From Anaerolineaceae bacterium (GTDB taxonomy: Bacteria > Chloroflexota > Anaerolineae > Anaerolineales > Anaerolineaceae), in assembly GCA_016841365.1 (NCBI GenBank), contig JAENZI010000003.1, positions 81,423-145,422 of the forward strand: a DNA stretch of 64,000 nt, in the 5' to 3' direction. The notes under the pieces were generated by a model, which was not told where the DNA came from, did not search any database, and was given only the letters and a program-made list of their open reading frames with translations. Both the position numbers and the translations under genes were made by a program. This document shows, in pieces, positions 53,324 through 62,568 of the stretch (within the stretch, counting starts at the first letter, position 1; every line of letters begins with the position of its first letter).

Positions 53324-53782
53324 TTATGATCCTTTCAATTCTTTCTGTTCAATCGCCCTGATCTTGCCCACCCGGCGTTGATGGCGTGGCTCATCCGAGG
53401 GAACCGCACCTACAAAGGCCTCTACGATGCCTTTAGCCAATTCAGGGCCAATGATCCGCCCGCCAAGGCATAACATATTCATCTGGTCATGCTCAACGCC
53501 TTGAGCGGCTGAGTATGTGTCATGGCACAGGCAAGCGTATACACCGACAATCTTGTTCCCGGCAATACACGCCCCAACGCCTGATCCACAAATCACCACA
53601 GCGCGTTCTGCTTCGCCAGAGACAATTGCCCGTCCTGCCTTTTCAGCAAAATCCGGATAGTCAACGCTTTCGGTTGAATCGGTGCCCAAATCCAGCGGCG
53701 TATGACCCAGCATTGTTAAAGTATCAATAACGGTTTGTTTCAAAGGGAAACCAGCGTGATCAGCTGAAACCGCAATTTTCAT
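53324..53782 (-). CDS. rpiB: Ribose-5-phosphate isomerase B
   Basis: The 152-residue RpiB/LacAB-fold enzyme has IAVSADHAGFPLKQ, DYPDFAEKAGRAI, VVICGSGVGACIAGNKI and MLCLGGRIIG. The cysteine of the CGSG motif is the catalytic base and is present. It interconverts ribose- and ribulose-5-phosphate. It lies between transketolase and the transaldolase/isomerase fusion in the same operon. AAGGAAA precedes its ATG. Confidence 0.95.
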   Translation of the reverse strand: MKIAVSADHAGFPLKQTVIDTLTMLGHTPLDLGTDSTESVDYPDFAEKAGRAIVSGEAERAVVICGSGVGACIAGNKIVGVYACLCHDTYSAAQGVEHDQMNMLCLGGRIIGPELAKGIVEAFVGAVPSDEPRHQRRVGKIRAIEQKELKGS

Positions 53783-53824
53783 CTTAATTTCCTTTTCTCT
53801 TAATAGACTATTCGTCTGATAATA

Positions 53825-55840
53825 TTACGCGTTTGCATCCTTTTTAAGCAGGGCGAGGGCTTTCTCGATGACATTGGCGATGGTAAAGCCATACTCGTCC
53901 ATGACCAGGTCCCCTGGCGCTGACGCGCCAAATTTATCAATCCCAATCACGGCACCCTTGTCACCGACCCAACGCTGCCAGCCGAATGATACGCCAGCCT
54001 CAACCGCCAGCCGCTTTGTGACCTGCGGCGGCAAGACCAATTCCTGGTAATCCTTATCCTGTGCTTCAAAAAGCTCCCAGCTCGGGAAGGAGACCACACG
54101 CAGGTTTACTCCTTCTGCTGCCAGGTTTGCACCTGCACGCAGCACAAGATCAACTTCTGAGCCGGAAGCCATCAGTATTAATTCCGGATCCTCATTACCA
54201 AAATCTGCCAGAACATACGCACCTTTAGCGAGTTCCTCAGCGCCTGCATACACATCCCGGTCAATCGTCGGCAGGTTCTGCCTTGAAAGAACCAGTGCCA
54301 CAGGCCCGTTGTGTTTAATAGCAACGCGCCATGCCTGAGCCGTTTCATTTGCATCGGCTGGGCGGATTGTGACCAGATTCGGGATCATGCGCAGACTGCC
54401 AACATGCTCAATCGGTTGATGCGTGGGGCCATCTTCCCCCACACCGACCGAGTCATGCGTATACACCCAAATCGAAGGATAATGCGAGAGTGCCGAAAGC
54501 CTGACAGCCGGACGCATATAATCCGAAAAGACCAGGAACGTTCCGCCATAAGGAATCAACCCGCCATGAACAGACATACCGTTCACGATCGCGCCCATGG
54601 CATGCTCTCGTACGCCAAAATGCATATTCCGTCCTTCGGGCACAGTTGCCTGAAAATCAGGTTCACCCGATATCCAGGTCTTATTCGATGGCGCAAGGTC
54701 AGCAGAACCGCCCATCAACTCAGGGATCGCTTTTGCCAGCGCGTTCAACACCTTACCAGATGCCGCACGCGAAGCCATGCCTTTTTCATCAGCCGGGAAA
54801 ACGGGCAATGCTGACTCCCAATCTTCTGGCAGATCCCCGTTAATTCGACGCGCTAATTCAGCCGCTAAGTCAGGATATGCCTTGCGGTATTCCTCAAACC
54901 GATCTACCCAATTGGATTCCTTCTTTTGTCCGTCTGCTACCTTCGTTAAGAAATGTTCGTTAACATCTTCCGGTATGTAGAATTTGGGCTCCACCAGCCA
55001 GTCTGCGTTCTTTTTTGCTTGTTCAATTTCATCCCATCCGGGTGGGGACCCATGCGCTTCTTCTGTCCCAGCAACCGTTGGCAACCCGTGCCCAATGGTC
55101 GTCCTGACGACGATCAAAGAGGGCCGTTCATCAGCCTTAGCGGCATCAACCGCTGAAAGCATTCCATCCACATCAAAGGGGTCATCCACTTCTAATACAT
55201 GCCATCCGTACGCCCTGAACCGGGCTAACCGGTCTTCGGTAAATGCCAATTCTGTCGAGCCATCGATGGATATTCGGTTGTCATCATAAAAATAAATCAA
55301 TTTACCAAGTTTTAGGTGGCCGGCTAAAGATGCGGCCTCTGATGCAACCCCCTCCATCAAATCACCGTCTGTGACAATTGCATACACATAATGGTCGACA
55401 ATTTCATGACCAGGCCGATTGAATTCTGCAGCCAGATGCGCTTCTGCAATCGCCATACCCACACCGTTGGCAAAACCCTGTCCCAACGGTCCTGTGGTGA
55501 CCTCAACACCGGGCGTCAGGCCATATTCAGGATGGCCCGGGGTGATGCTGCCCCATTGCCGGAAGGAATGCAAATCTTCCATTGACACATCAAAACCCGT
55601 CAGATGGAGCATGCTGTAGAGCAGCATAGAACCGTGGCCGCCAGAGAGAACAAACCGGTCACGATTGAACCACTTGGGGTTTTTGGGATTGAAATTTAAA
55701 ATTTTCATCCATAACGAATAAGCTATCCCGGCATTGCCCATAGGTAAACCTGGGTGCCCTGAATTTGCCTTTTGAATGGCGTCTACAGATAAAAATTTGA
55801 TGGTCTTGATAGATTTGGTTTGGAGGGGATCAGAACTCAT
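53825..55840 (-). CDS. tkt: Transketolase
   Basis: The 671-residue thiamine-diphosphate enzyme has [29 protein letters not shown], the ThDP motif [22 protein letters not shown] and [15 protein letters not shown]. It moves two-carbon units between sugar phosphates. It is the first gene of a minus-strand operon that continues with rpiB and the transaldolase/isomerase fusion, covering the non-oxidative pentose phosphate pathway. AAAGGAAA lies ahead of the ATG. Confidence 0.96.
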   Translation of the reverse strand: MSSDPLQTKSIKTIKFLSVDAIQKANSGHPGLPMGNAGIAYSLWMKILNFNPKNPKWFNRDRFVLSGGHGSMLLYSMLHLTGFDVSMEDLHSFRQWGSITPGHPEYGLTPGVEVTTGPLGQGFANGVGMAIAEAHLAAEFNRPGHEIVDHYVYAIVTDGDLMEGVASEAASLAGHLKLGKLIYFYDDNRISIDGSTELAFTEDRLARFRAYGWHVLEVDDPFDVDGMLSAVDAAKADERPSLIVVRTTIGHGLPTVAGTEEAHGSPPGWDEIEQAKKNADWLVEPKFYIPEDVNEHFLTKVADGQKKESNWVDRFEEYRKAYPDLAAELARRINGDLPEDWESALPVFPADEKGMASRAASGKVLNALAKAIPELMGGSADLAPSNKTWISGEPDFQATVPEGRNMHFGVREHAMGAIVNGMSVHGGLIPYGGTFLVFSDYMRPAVRLSALSHYPSIWVYTHDSVGVGEDGPTHQPIEHVGSLRMIPNLVTIRPADANETAQAWRVAIKHNGPVALVLSRQNLPTIDRDVYAGAEELAKGAYVLADFGNEDPELILMASGSEVDLVLRAGANLAAEGVNLRVVSFPSWELFEAQDKDYQELVLPPQVTKRLAVEAGVSFGWQRWVGDKGAVIGIDKFGASAPGDLVMDEYGFTIANVIEKALALLKKDANA

Positions 55841-55957
55841 ATTTATTTTTCCTTTCGTCTAATAATCCTTTCAATTTTACCATGAGAGGGTATTTGGCTT
55901 TGATTAAGATGTTGTAAACCTTTTCATTTTTTATTTGATTTAACTTGTTCAAATGTC

Positions 55958-57235
55958 TTATCTATGCACGTAAGGAATGGTCAAAGGCCCATCCGGAATA
56001 ACGCACACCTTATGCCCGTAGGTTCTCATCATCGCAGGTAAAGCAAGGTCAATCGAGTCACATGGTGTCATAAATGCAGTGCGAATCTCATCATCGCCCA
56101 AACCTTCACTATACACAAAAACATCGGTATCCTTTTGCACCCTTGCCTGGATTTGAACCTGCCATTGATCCTGCATGGAAAAACCTGGTTGTTGAAGCAT
56201 CTCGAGCACGCCATCTACTGAACCGGCTTTCCGTAAAATTTGGGCATATCCGCCATATTCAGGCAAGCCCTCAACGCAACGGGCTGCCAATAGAATTGCA
56301 CCGCTCTTTCGCACAATCTGGCTGGCAGCACTGATACCTTTGATCGATTGGTACAGGTTTTGATCGAGAGGATAGCCGCTATTGCTCGTGACCACAATAT
56401 CAAAAGGTTCAGAAACCGCTGCCATGGCATTTTCTCTGGCAAACTGACAACCCGCTTGATGCGCCTGGTGCACATCACCTGCAAACACCTGTGTGACTCC
56501 ATTTTTCGTGTTCATAGTGACATTGAGTAAAAAGGATGGACCTAATTTTCTGACTACTTCCATCATTTCCATCCATACCGGGTTCCCTTCCGTGACGCCG
56601 AAGGTTGCCTGAGGGTCAGCGATCAACTCATAACCGTGATTATCCAGGATCGTTTGCAGCCCCACTGTGCCTGGCATAATCGCTTTCGGTCCGCCGCTAA
56701 AGCCGGCAAAAAAGTGTGGTTCAATAAAACCTGTCAGAATCCTTAAATCCGCTTCAACCACAGCCTTGTTGATCCATATCGGGTGGCCGAAGCTTGACTC
56801 TCCAATCAATGTCAAATTTTCCTGGTCCCTGCTGTCATGTTGCAGACACCTGAATCGCTTCAGGATATCCTCTCCCAAAAGTTGATCCATTTCCTCCTGG
56901 GTCTGCGGCCTGTGGGTTCCCAGCCCATTGATCAACACAATATCTTCCGGTGCAACGCCATGATCAAGCAAGTAATCAAGGATCACGGGCAATATCAGGC
57001 GATTAGGGGTCGCTCTCGTGATATCAGTGTGCAGAATGGCCACCTTTTTACCCTTAGCCACCAGATTCTTCAATGGTGGTCCGCCAATAGGTGCATCTAA
57101 CGAAAATAAGAGGGCAGATTCAGGGTCATCCAAACCCGAAATGGATTTTGGCTGCAAAATCACCGCCGAATCAGGGAGCTGAATATTCAGTCCTGTGCGC
57201 CCATAGGCTAATTTAATCTCCAATCCATCCTCCAT
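55958..57235 (-). CDS. LarA-like nickel-pincer lactate racemase family protein
   Basis: The 425-residue protein has the two-domain LarA layout with LHTDITRATP, the ligand histidine motif NGLGTHRPQT, FGHPIWINKAV, and EPHFFAGFSGGPKAIMPG. The lysine of this last motif carries the pincer nucleotide in LarA. The family racemises lactate or other 2-hydroxyacids with a nickel-pincer cofactor. The maturation proteins LarB, LarC and LarE are not in the window, and the true substrate may differ from lactate. It is a single minus-strand gene. Confidence 0.85.
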   Translation of the reverse strand: MEDGLEIKLAYGRTGLNIQLPDSAVILQPKSISGLDDPESALLFSLDAPIGGPPLKNLVAKGKKVAILHTDITRATPNRLILPVILDYLLDHGVAPEDIVLINGLGTHRPQTQEEMDQLLGEDILKRFRCLQHDSRDQENLTLIGESSFGHPIWINKAVVEADLRILTGFIEPHFFAGFSGGPKAIMPGTVGLQTILDNHGYELIADPQATFGVTEGNPVWMEMMEVVRKLGPSFLLNVTMNTKNGVTQVFAGDVHQAHQAGCQFARENAMAAVSEPFDIVVTSNSGYPLDQNLYQSIKGISAASQIVRKSGAILLAARCVEGLPEYGGYAQILRKAGSVDGVLEMLQQPGFSMQDQWQVQIQARVQKDTDVFVYSEGLGDDEIRTAFMTPCDSIDLALPAMMRTYGHKVCVIPDGPLTIPYVHR

Positions 57236-57402
57236 TTATGACTCAAATCCAAGCGGTTGCGGACATTCTGCTTAAGCTAGCAAATCAATATTGATTATAC
57301 CTTTTGGTGCTCGCAAATCCTGTGTGCAAACAAAAACGACACTGATCCATCAAAGCCTACATCATGACCAGACCATATACGAATTAAAACCAACAACCTT
57401 AT

Positions 57403-57438
57403 CCATTTACTATGTAAATGGCTGATTTCTACTATAAT
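57403..57438 (+). promoter_or_regulatory. Candidate promoter with 8-bp operator palindrome before the tlpA-folK genes
   Basis: CCATTTAC (57403-57410) and GTAAATGG (57414-57421) form a perfect inverted repeat with a TAT spacer. A consensus TATAAT (57433-57438) follows 11 bp later. The palindrome covers the expected -35 area, where a repressor would block RNA polymerase. The next start codon is at 57492. Confidence 0.5.
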
Positions 57439-57491
57439 TAGAACACGAGATACACCTGATACTTTATTGAAAATTGTTTTTGAGGTGAAAT

Positions 57492-58046
57492 TTGAAGAAT
57501 AGAAATTTTTTTATAGGTGCCACAACCCTTACTGTGCTGAGCGTTATCTGGATCCTATTGACACCAACGATTTTCCCGAGGGTCGAAGGCGCTGCGCAAT
57601 CAACTGCAGCCCATCCCGGTTTTACTGCTCCTGACTTCACATTATCAACCCCGCAAGATCAAACTCTTTCCCTGGCTGATTTCCGCGGCCAACCGGTTCT
57701 GGTCTTCTTTTGGGCGTCCTGGTGTTCTGTGTGCAAAGCCACCATGCCCGGTCTGCAAGCTGTTTATCAGGATTATCAGGACAAGGGATTTGAACTATTA
57801 GCTATCAACACTACCTATCAAGACACATTGTCCACTGCGATCAATTACTACAATACCCAGGGATATTCATTCCCCTTCTTGATGGATGAATCTGGTTCAG
57901 TTTCTAAGGACTACCAACTGCACGCCCTTCCGACATCTGTGATGATCGATCCACAAGGCACGATCACAGATGTAATCATCGGTTCCGGCATGAGCGAGGG
58001 GTTCTTACGTTCTCTCCTTGATAACATGCTCGCTGAAAGGGAGTGA
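57492..58046 (+). CDS. TlpA/ResA-like membrane-anchored thiol-disulfide protein
   Basis: The 184-residue protein has an N-terminal signal anchor (about 8-28) and a thioredoxin fold: APDFTLSTPQDQTLSLADFRG, the redox motif ASWCSVCKATMPGL, and LLAINTTYQD followed by DYQLHALPTSVMIDPQG with the cis-proline. It should act outside the membrane as a disulfide reductase or carrier. The start is a TTG at 57492, supported by GAGGTGA at 57482-57488; no ATG serves. It is followed after 9 bp by the Lgt-FolK fusion, so the two are cotranscribed. Confidence 0.9.
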   Translation: MKNRNFFIGATTLTVLSVIWILLTPTIFPRVEGAAQSTAAHPGFTAPDFTLSTPQDQTLSLADFRGQPVLVFFWASWCSVCKATMPGLQAVYQDYQDKGFELLAINTTYQDTLSTAINYYNTQGYSFPFLMDESGSVSKDYQLHALPTSVMIDPQGTITDVIIGSGMSEGFLRSLLDNMLAERE

Positions 58047-58055
58047 GGTAGAACT

Positions 58056-59300
58056 ATGTTTCCAATCATCAACATCGGTCCCTTAGCCATTCAAGCTTAT
58101 GGTTTCATCCTCTTGCTAAGTGTGTTTATCGGTTTCTGGCTAAGCGGGAAATATGCAAAAAACCTGGGAACAAACGGCGATGCCATTGAAAATGGTTTAT
58201 TGATTGGGCTTCTAAGCGGCATTCTCAGTGCCCGAATTGGTTTTTTCCTGCAAAACCCTTCGCTATTCATGGAGAACCCATTAAGCCTTGTCTCACTAAC
58301 ACCCACAATGCTGAATGCAAACTTTGGGTTGTTAATCGGATTGTTGGCAATCTTTATCTATGCGCAAAAACAACACCTCCCACTATGGCCGACTTTAGAC
58401 ACGCTAACGCCTTTAATCATCCTGGTTTTCGGGGGCATGCACCTGGCAAACTATGCCAACGGTGATACCTATGGGCTTCCAACAAACCTCCCTTGGGGAA
58501 TCCAGCTTTGGAATGCCATCCGGCACCCCGTTCAACTATACGCAATCATTTTAGCCATCGGGCTTCTTGTATGGCTGTTGCTGAAAACCCAATGGCTGAA
58601 GCACAATCCTTATCCCCGCAGCGGCACATTATTCCTTTTCATTTTGGTCGGTTTAGCGGTCACCACCATTTTCACCCGATCCTTTGTCGCCCAAAAGTCG
58701 CAAATGTTAGGGTTAGACAGCCTTCAGTTACTTGCCTTTTTGCTTCTTTTGCTCAGTCTTTACCTCATTTATCAATTGTCCATCAAACCCCAAGAACACA
58801 TTCAGGTTTTTATCAGCCTGGGGTCCAACACGAACCCTGAAGAAAATTTTGCTGCAATTCAACAGCAGATCAAAGATGATTTTACATTCAGGCGCGCCTC
58901 AAGTATTTACAGGACACAGGATGTTAAGTCACCCCCTGCTAACGGCAGCTATTTTCTAAATCAAGTGATGGAAATTGAAACAAACCTCAGTTTTCAAACA
59001 CTAACAGAAAAACTCAAATCACTCGAACGTGACTTTGGCAGGATTCCCGGCGATAAGAAGGTTGTGCCTTTGGATATTGACCTACTGACCTACAACAATG
59101 ATGTCTTTACATATCAGAACAAGAAAATCCCCAACCCGGATCTCACCCAATACCAGTATATTGCTGTGCCTTTAGCAGAAATCGCAAGCGACTTTCGTCA
59201 TCCGGCAACCGGGAAAGCCATCGCCGAAATCTTAGATGACCTGCAAGATAAGACAACAGTTATCAAAATTGAAGAGGTGGAAAATGGAACTACAGGGTAA
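58056..59300 (+). CDS. Divergent Lgt-like membrane domain fused to HPPK (FolK)
   Basis: Residues 1-235 are polytopic and resemble prolipoprotein diacylglyceryl transferase (AIQAYGFILLLSVFIGFW, ARIGFFL, ANYANGDTYG, RHPVQLYA). The HGG motif around the essential histidine is replaced (LNANFGLLIG), so lipidation activity is doubtful. Residues about 250-405 form a complete 6-hydroxymethyl-7,8-dihydropterin pyrophosphokinase: VFISLGSNTNPEENF, YFLNQVMEIET, FGRIPGDKK and LDIDLLTYNN. The frame is continuous with no internal stop. The C-terminus overlaps the FolM-like gene by 17 bp, so pterin genes are coupled here. GAGG precedes ATG 58056. Confidence 0.85.
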   Translation: MFPIINIGPLAIQAYGFILLLSVFIGFWLSGKYAKNLGTNGDAIENGLLIGLLSGILSARIGFFLQNPSLFMENPLSLVSLTPTMLNANFGLLIGLLAIFIYAQKQHLPLWPTLDTLTPLIILVFGGMHLANYANGDTYGLPTNLPWGIQLWNAIRHPVQLYAIILAIGLLVWLLLKTQWLKHNPYPRSGTLFLFILVGLAVTTIFTRSFVAQKSQMLGLDSLQLLAFLLLLLSLYLIYQLSIKPQEHIQVFISLGSNTNPEENFAAIQQQIKDDFTFRRASSIYRTQDVKSPPANGSYFLNQVMEIETNLSFQTLTEKLKSLERDFGRIPGDKKVVPLDIDLLTYNNDVFTYQNKKIPNPDLTQYQYIAVPLAEIASDFRHPATGKAIAEILDDLQDKTTVIKIEEVENGTTG

Positions 59301-60015
59301 AACGGCACTGGTAACTGGCGGCGGAATCCGCCTTGGCAAAGCTTTTTCACTGGCACTGGCTAAAGAAGGTGTCAATATCATCGTCCAATACAATAGTTCA
59401 AAAAAGCCTGCAGAAGAAACAGCGGAAGAAATCCGCTCACTGGGAGTCAAAGCCGTCACAATCGGTGCAAACTTCAACAACCCGGATGCTGTCGAACAGA
59501 TTATCCCTCAATCACGTCAGCATTTCGACCAGGTTGATATTTTGATCAACAACGCAGCAGTCTATCTTAAGGGCAAAGGGCTGGAGACGAGCCGTGAGAT
59601 CTGGGAGAAACAATTCAGGATCAATCTGCAAGCACCTTTCATTCTCACCCGTGCGTTTGCCCAGCAACTGCCAAACGGTCAACCGGGCAGGGTGCTGAAC
59701 ATTGCGGATGCACAGATCATCCAGCATGACACAGACCATTTTGCTTACCGGTTGACGAAGTATGCCCTGGTTGAGATGACCCAGATGTTTGCTCTTGAAC
59801 TGGCGCCGGCGATTACCGTCAACGCCCTCGGTCTGGGCATTATGCTCCCCTTAGCAGGCAAAGAGGATGTGGACCTGCAGGCTTATGCCAACAATTACAT
59901 TCCTCTCAAACGCACAGGCAGCCCTGAAATTGCTGTCGAAAATGCCCTGCACCTGATCAAAAGCGACTTCACCACCGGTGCATTTCTCAGGGTTGACGGC
60001 GGTCAATACTTATAA
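59284..60015 (+). CDS. FolM/PTR1-like short-chain dehydrogenase (pteridine reductase-like)
   Basis: The 243-residue SDR has the PTR1/FolM-type cofactor loop TGGGIRLG, with the arginine that favours NADPH, NNAAVYLKG, the catalytic pair in YRLTKYALVEMTQ and the end TTGAFLRVDGGQYL. It aligns by motif with E. coli FolM (dihydromonapterin reductase). Immediately downstream of and overlapping the FolK fusion, it is likely a dihydropterin or dihydrofolate reductase. A start 48 bp earlier is in frame, but AGAGG supports ATG 59284. Confidence 0.82.
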   Translation: MELQGKTALVTGGGIRLGKAFSLALAKEGVNIIVQYNSSKKPAEETAEEIRSLGVKAVTIGANFNNPDAVEQIIPQSRQHFDQVDILINNAAVYLKGKGLETSREIWEKQFRINLQAPFILTRAFAQQLPNGQPGRVLNIADAQIIQHDTDHFAYRLTKYALVEMTQMFALELAPAITVNALGLGIMLPLAGKEDVDLQAYANNYIPLKRTGSPEIAVENALHLIKSDFTTGAFLRVDGGQYL

Positions 60016-60018
60016 ATC

Positions 60019-60735
60019 TCAGGCGCTGCCAAAAACGGGGATGGCTACCCCATTTACAGCATCCGATTCCTCTGATGCCAGGAAGACGATCACATCAGCA
60101 ATTTTCTCAGGCGCAACCCATTTCGAAAAATCTGCCTTAGGCATCTCTTTCCTGTTTTCAGGCGTATCAATTGTTGAAGGCATGACGCAATTCACCTGGA
60201 TCTGATATTGTCCCAGCTCATCTGCCAGGCTCTCCGTTAAACGTAAAAGCGCACCTTTAGCAGCCGCATACGCCCCCATCTTAGCCCCGCCTTTCAACGA
60301 AGCACGCGATCCTACGGTTATCACTTTCCCTGATTCGTTTTCAATCATTTCGGGCACAAAAGCTGCCGAACAATTCAAAAAGGATTGTACGTTCAGTGAC
60401 ATCATGCTTTGCCATGTTTCTGCTGATATCTGATCCACGCGCTCACCCATCGTAAAACCACCGACGGTGTTGACGATCACATCTACGCTGCCCACCTCCT
60501 CCCGAATTTTCTCCCCAATGCGCAGCATGCCTTCTCTATCGGTCACGTCTACATTATCAAAGATGTATAACATGCCATTGCCAGAAACAAAATCAACCAT
60601 GCCATCCAAACGACCCTGTTTATGATCCAGGCCGCAGACCGTGCATCCTTGATGTAAAAATGCCTTGCATACAGCGCTTCCAAGGTTGCCCGCGGCACCT
60701 GTTACGACAATAACTCGATCTTGTAAATTTCTCAT
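60019..60735 (-). CDS. Short-chain dehydrogenase with a dihydropteridine-reductase-like signature
   Basis: The 238-residue SDR has VTGAAGNLGSAVC, NTVGGFTMGERV, and the catalytic pair in YAAAKGALLRLTESLADELG. Its C-terminal block DTPENRKEMPKADFSKW is nearly the same as that of animal dihydropteridine reductase (QDPR), which recycles quinonoid dihydrobiopterin. Together with the pterin neighbours, this points to a dihydropteridine reductase rather than a fatty-acid reductase; that is inference. An upstream start would add seven residues; AAGGAAA supports ATG 60735. Its 3' end faces the FolM-like gene with only 3 bp between them. Confidence 0.78.
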   Translation of the reverse strand: MRNLQDRVIVVTGAAGNLGSAVCKAFLHQGCTVCGLDHKQGRLDGMVDFVSGNGMLYIFDNVDVTDREGMLRIGEKIREEVGSVDVIVNTVGGFTMGERVDQISAETWQSMMSLNVQSFLNCSAAFVPEMIENESGKVITVGSRASLKGGAKMGAYAAAKGALLRLTESLADELGQYQIQVNCVMPSTIDTPENRKEMPKADFSKWVAPEKIADVIVFLASEESDAVNGVAIPVFGSA

Positions 60736-60752
60736 CTGTTTTCCTTTTCGAT

Positions 60753-62156
60753 TCACTTAAAAACTGGCACGATATAAGATTTCAGAATCCAGCTTTCCCA
60801 CGCTTCTGCTGATACACCTAAATTCATTGCCTCATGATGGCTAATCAGTGGTGAGCCTGTCATGATCTCAGCTAACTGACCCGCTGGTTCAAATTTGCTG
60901 CGAAAGTCATGGTAAATTTGTCGGTCGTGAAGGTAACACCATGGTGCCAGCATGTATTGCTGATCTTCCGAGTGCACAGGCGGGGTGAAACGCAATACAT
61001 CTCGCTTTTCACATGACGTTATGATCTCAGCATAAGCCCTCACCTGTTTTCCAAAATCTAACTTCGATTGTAGATACCGGGTTGTTCCTTCTTCAATCTT
61101 ATCGCTGCCCTCATTGATAGCCAACACAGCATCCACGGCACCATCAATATCGCCGAAATGCACTTTTGCGACCAATTCATCTGGCAGCAGTGTTCGATGC
61201 ACCCCCACCCTTGCAACAATGCTCGGTGTGCCGCAAGCCATCGACTCATAGGCAACATTACCAAACGCTTCCACAATACTGCCCAAACACAGCGTGACAT
61301 TCCCAAGGCTGTAAAGTTCTGGCATCCGCTCGATAGGCAGCCACGGGATAAACATAAAATGATCAAGAACACCGAGGTCCGCCATCAGCCGCATCATCGC
61401 GTTATAAAATTCCGAATCCACTGATGAGGTCATTTCCCCGATCCATTCCGGCACAAGCACTTTGATGTTCGTCATCTGATAATCATTCACCAACCTTGCC
61501 GTCACCTGGATCGTTTCAGGCAATCCTTTGCCTGCTTCAGGCCTGTGTGGATGCAAGAAAATAAAATCTCGAGTCGGGTCTACACCCAACCTTCGAGCTA
61601 TGCGACTCGAGTCAACATCGGAAAAAACACCAAAGTCGATTCCATTATGGACCAGGTGCATCCGTTCTTTCAGACCGGGATAAAACCGTCCAGCAGTGTG
61701 TTCAATGACAGAAGAAGAATATTCAGAAACACAAACGATCTCATCCGCTTTGCCAGTAAAAGTGCCTAATACGGACTCGGGGTAAATATTATCTCTGAAT
61801 GAAATCACTGTTGGGATTTTTTCATAAACATCGGGGAGCAGCCACTCGCCATCGTGGATGTAAAATCGATCAGCCCCCCTTAAAGTATCGGTTAGTTTCT
61901 CCACCATAAGCGCTAAATCAGCACCGCTGACTGCATAAGGCTGTGGGAAGGGTAAATTAAACGCTAATTCCGGTAAAACTGTGACGTTCTCTGCCCACTT
62001 AAAATGATCTGCAGTACCTTTTGGTTTGGCACACAACACCACGACCTCGTGTCCAAGTTCGCCTAAATATCGGCTGATGTGATACAAATGTTTTGAAGCA
62101 CCGCCCGTGACACGATCATGATATAAGGGGTTAATCGAAAACATCACAATTTTCAT
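60753..62156 (-). CDS. GT4-like glycosyltransferase
   Basis: The 467-residue GT-B protein has an N-terminal FSINPLYHDRVTGGASKHLYH segment and the hinge LVHNGIDFG. The donor domain has FIFLHPHRPEAGKGLPETI, LYSLGNVTLCLGSIVEAFGNVAYESMACGTPSI, which keeps the E-x7-E glutamate pair. It transfers a sugar from a nucleotide donor; the acceptor is unknown. It lies 17 bp upstream of the QDPR-like SDR on the same strand, so the two are probably cotranscribed, which hints at a glycosylated pterin or at chance linkage. GAGG precedes ATG 62156. Confidence 0.85.
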   Translation of the reverse strand: MKIVMFSINPLYHDRVTGGASKHLYHISRYLGELGHEVVVLCAKPKGTADHFKWAENVTVLPELAFNLPFPQPYAVSGADLALMVEKLTDTLRGADRFYIHDGEWLLPDVYEKIPTVISFRDNIYPESVLGTFTGKADEIVCVSEYSSSVIEHTAGRFYPGLKERMHLVHNGIDFGVFSDVDSSRIARRLGVDPTRDFIFLHPHRPEAGKGLPETIQVTARLVNDYQMTNIKVLVPEWIGEMTSSVDSEFYNAMMRLMADLGVLDHFMFIPWLPIERMPELYSLGNVTLCLGSIVEAFGNVAYESMACGTPSIVARVGVHRTLLPDELVAKVHFGDIDGAVDAVLAINEGSDKIEEGTTRYLQSKLDFGKQVRAYAEIITSCEKRDVLRFTPPVHSEDQQYMLAPWCYLHDRQIYHDFRSKFEPAGQLAEIMTGSPLISHHEAMNLGVSAEAWESWILKSYIVPVFK

Positions 62157-62211
62157 ACAACCTCAATTCGGATTTCTCGGTACAATCATAGCAACAGAAA
62201 AGCGAGCAACT

Positions 62212-62568
62212 ATGGACACCATTTTTATCAACAATCTGCAGGTTCAGGGGATATTAGGGATCCATCGCCATGAACAGCAGAACCCGCAACTCATCCAGAT
62301 CAGCGTGCGTGTCAGCACAGATATCCGCAATGCTGCTGTTAACGATGATATCCTTCAATCGGTTAATTATTCAACCCTGGCGAAGGATATCATTGAATTC
62401 ATTGATCACAACCATTTTCTTACTATCGAAGCCCTGATCGAATCACTGGCTGACAGAATCTTGCAAAGCCCACAAATTAGTGATGTGTGGCTGCGGGTCG
62501 AAAAGCCAAATGCTGTGCCTGCCGCAAAATCGGTAGGGGTAGAAATAACCCGCTCCAAAAAAGCTTAG
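62212..62568 (+). CDS. folB: Dihydroneopterin aldolase
   Basis: The 118-residue enzyme has the FolB fold: [19 protein letters not shown] near the start, [35 protein letters not shown] in the middle and [11 protein letters not shown] with the catalytic lysine. It converts 7,8-dihydroneopterin to hydroxymethyl-dihydropterin and glycolaldehyde, the substrate of the FolK domain encoded at 58056-59300. Its last 4 bp overlap folE on the opposite strand. Confidence 0.92.
   Translation: MDTIFINNLQVQGILGIHRHEQQNPQLIQISVRVSTDIRNAAVNDDILQSVNYSTLAKDIIEFIDHNHFLTIEALIESLADRILQSPQISDVWLRVEKPNAVPAAKSVGVEITRSKKA

Noticed and set aside
54311-54814. Open frame of 167 codons opposite transketolase
   Set aside because: Transketolase motifs on the other strand explain the region; the frame's protein is Arg/His/Cys-rich with no pattern.
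57236-57491. Possible small gene or riboswitch before tlpA
   Set aside because: No conserved riboswitch core or open frame with a ribosome binding site was found; only the palindrome and TATAAT stand out.
58056-58800. Functional lgt call for the N-terminal half of the FolK fusion
   Set aside because: The HGG motif with the essential histidine is missing, so I describe it as Lgt-like only.
60019-60735. FabG (3-oxoacyl-ACP reductase) call
   Set aside because: General SDR motifs fit, but the C-terminal DTP..NRK.MP.ADFS.W block and the pterin context favour a dihydropteridine-reductase-like enzyme.
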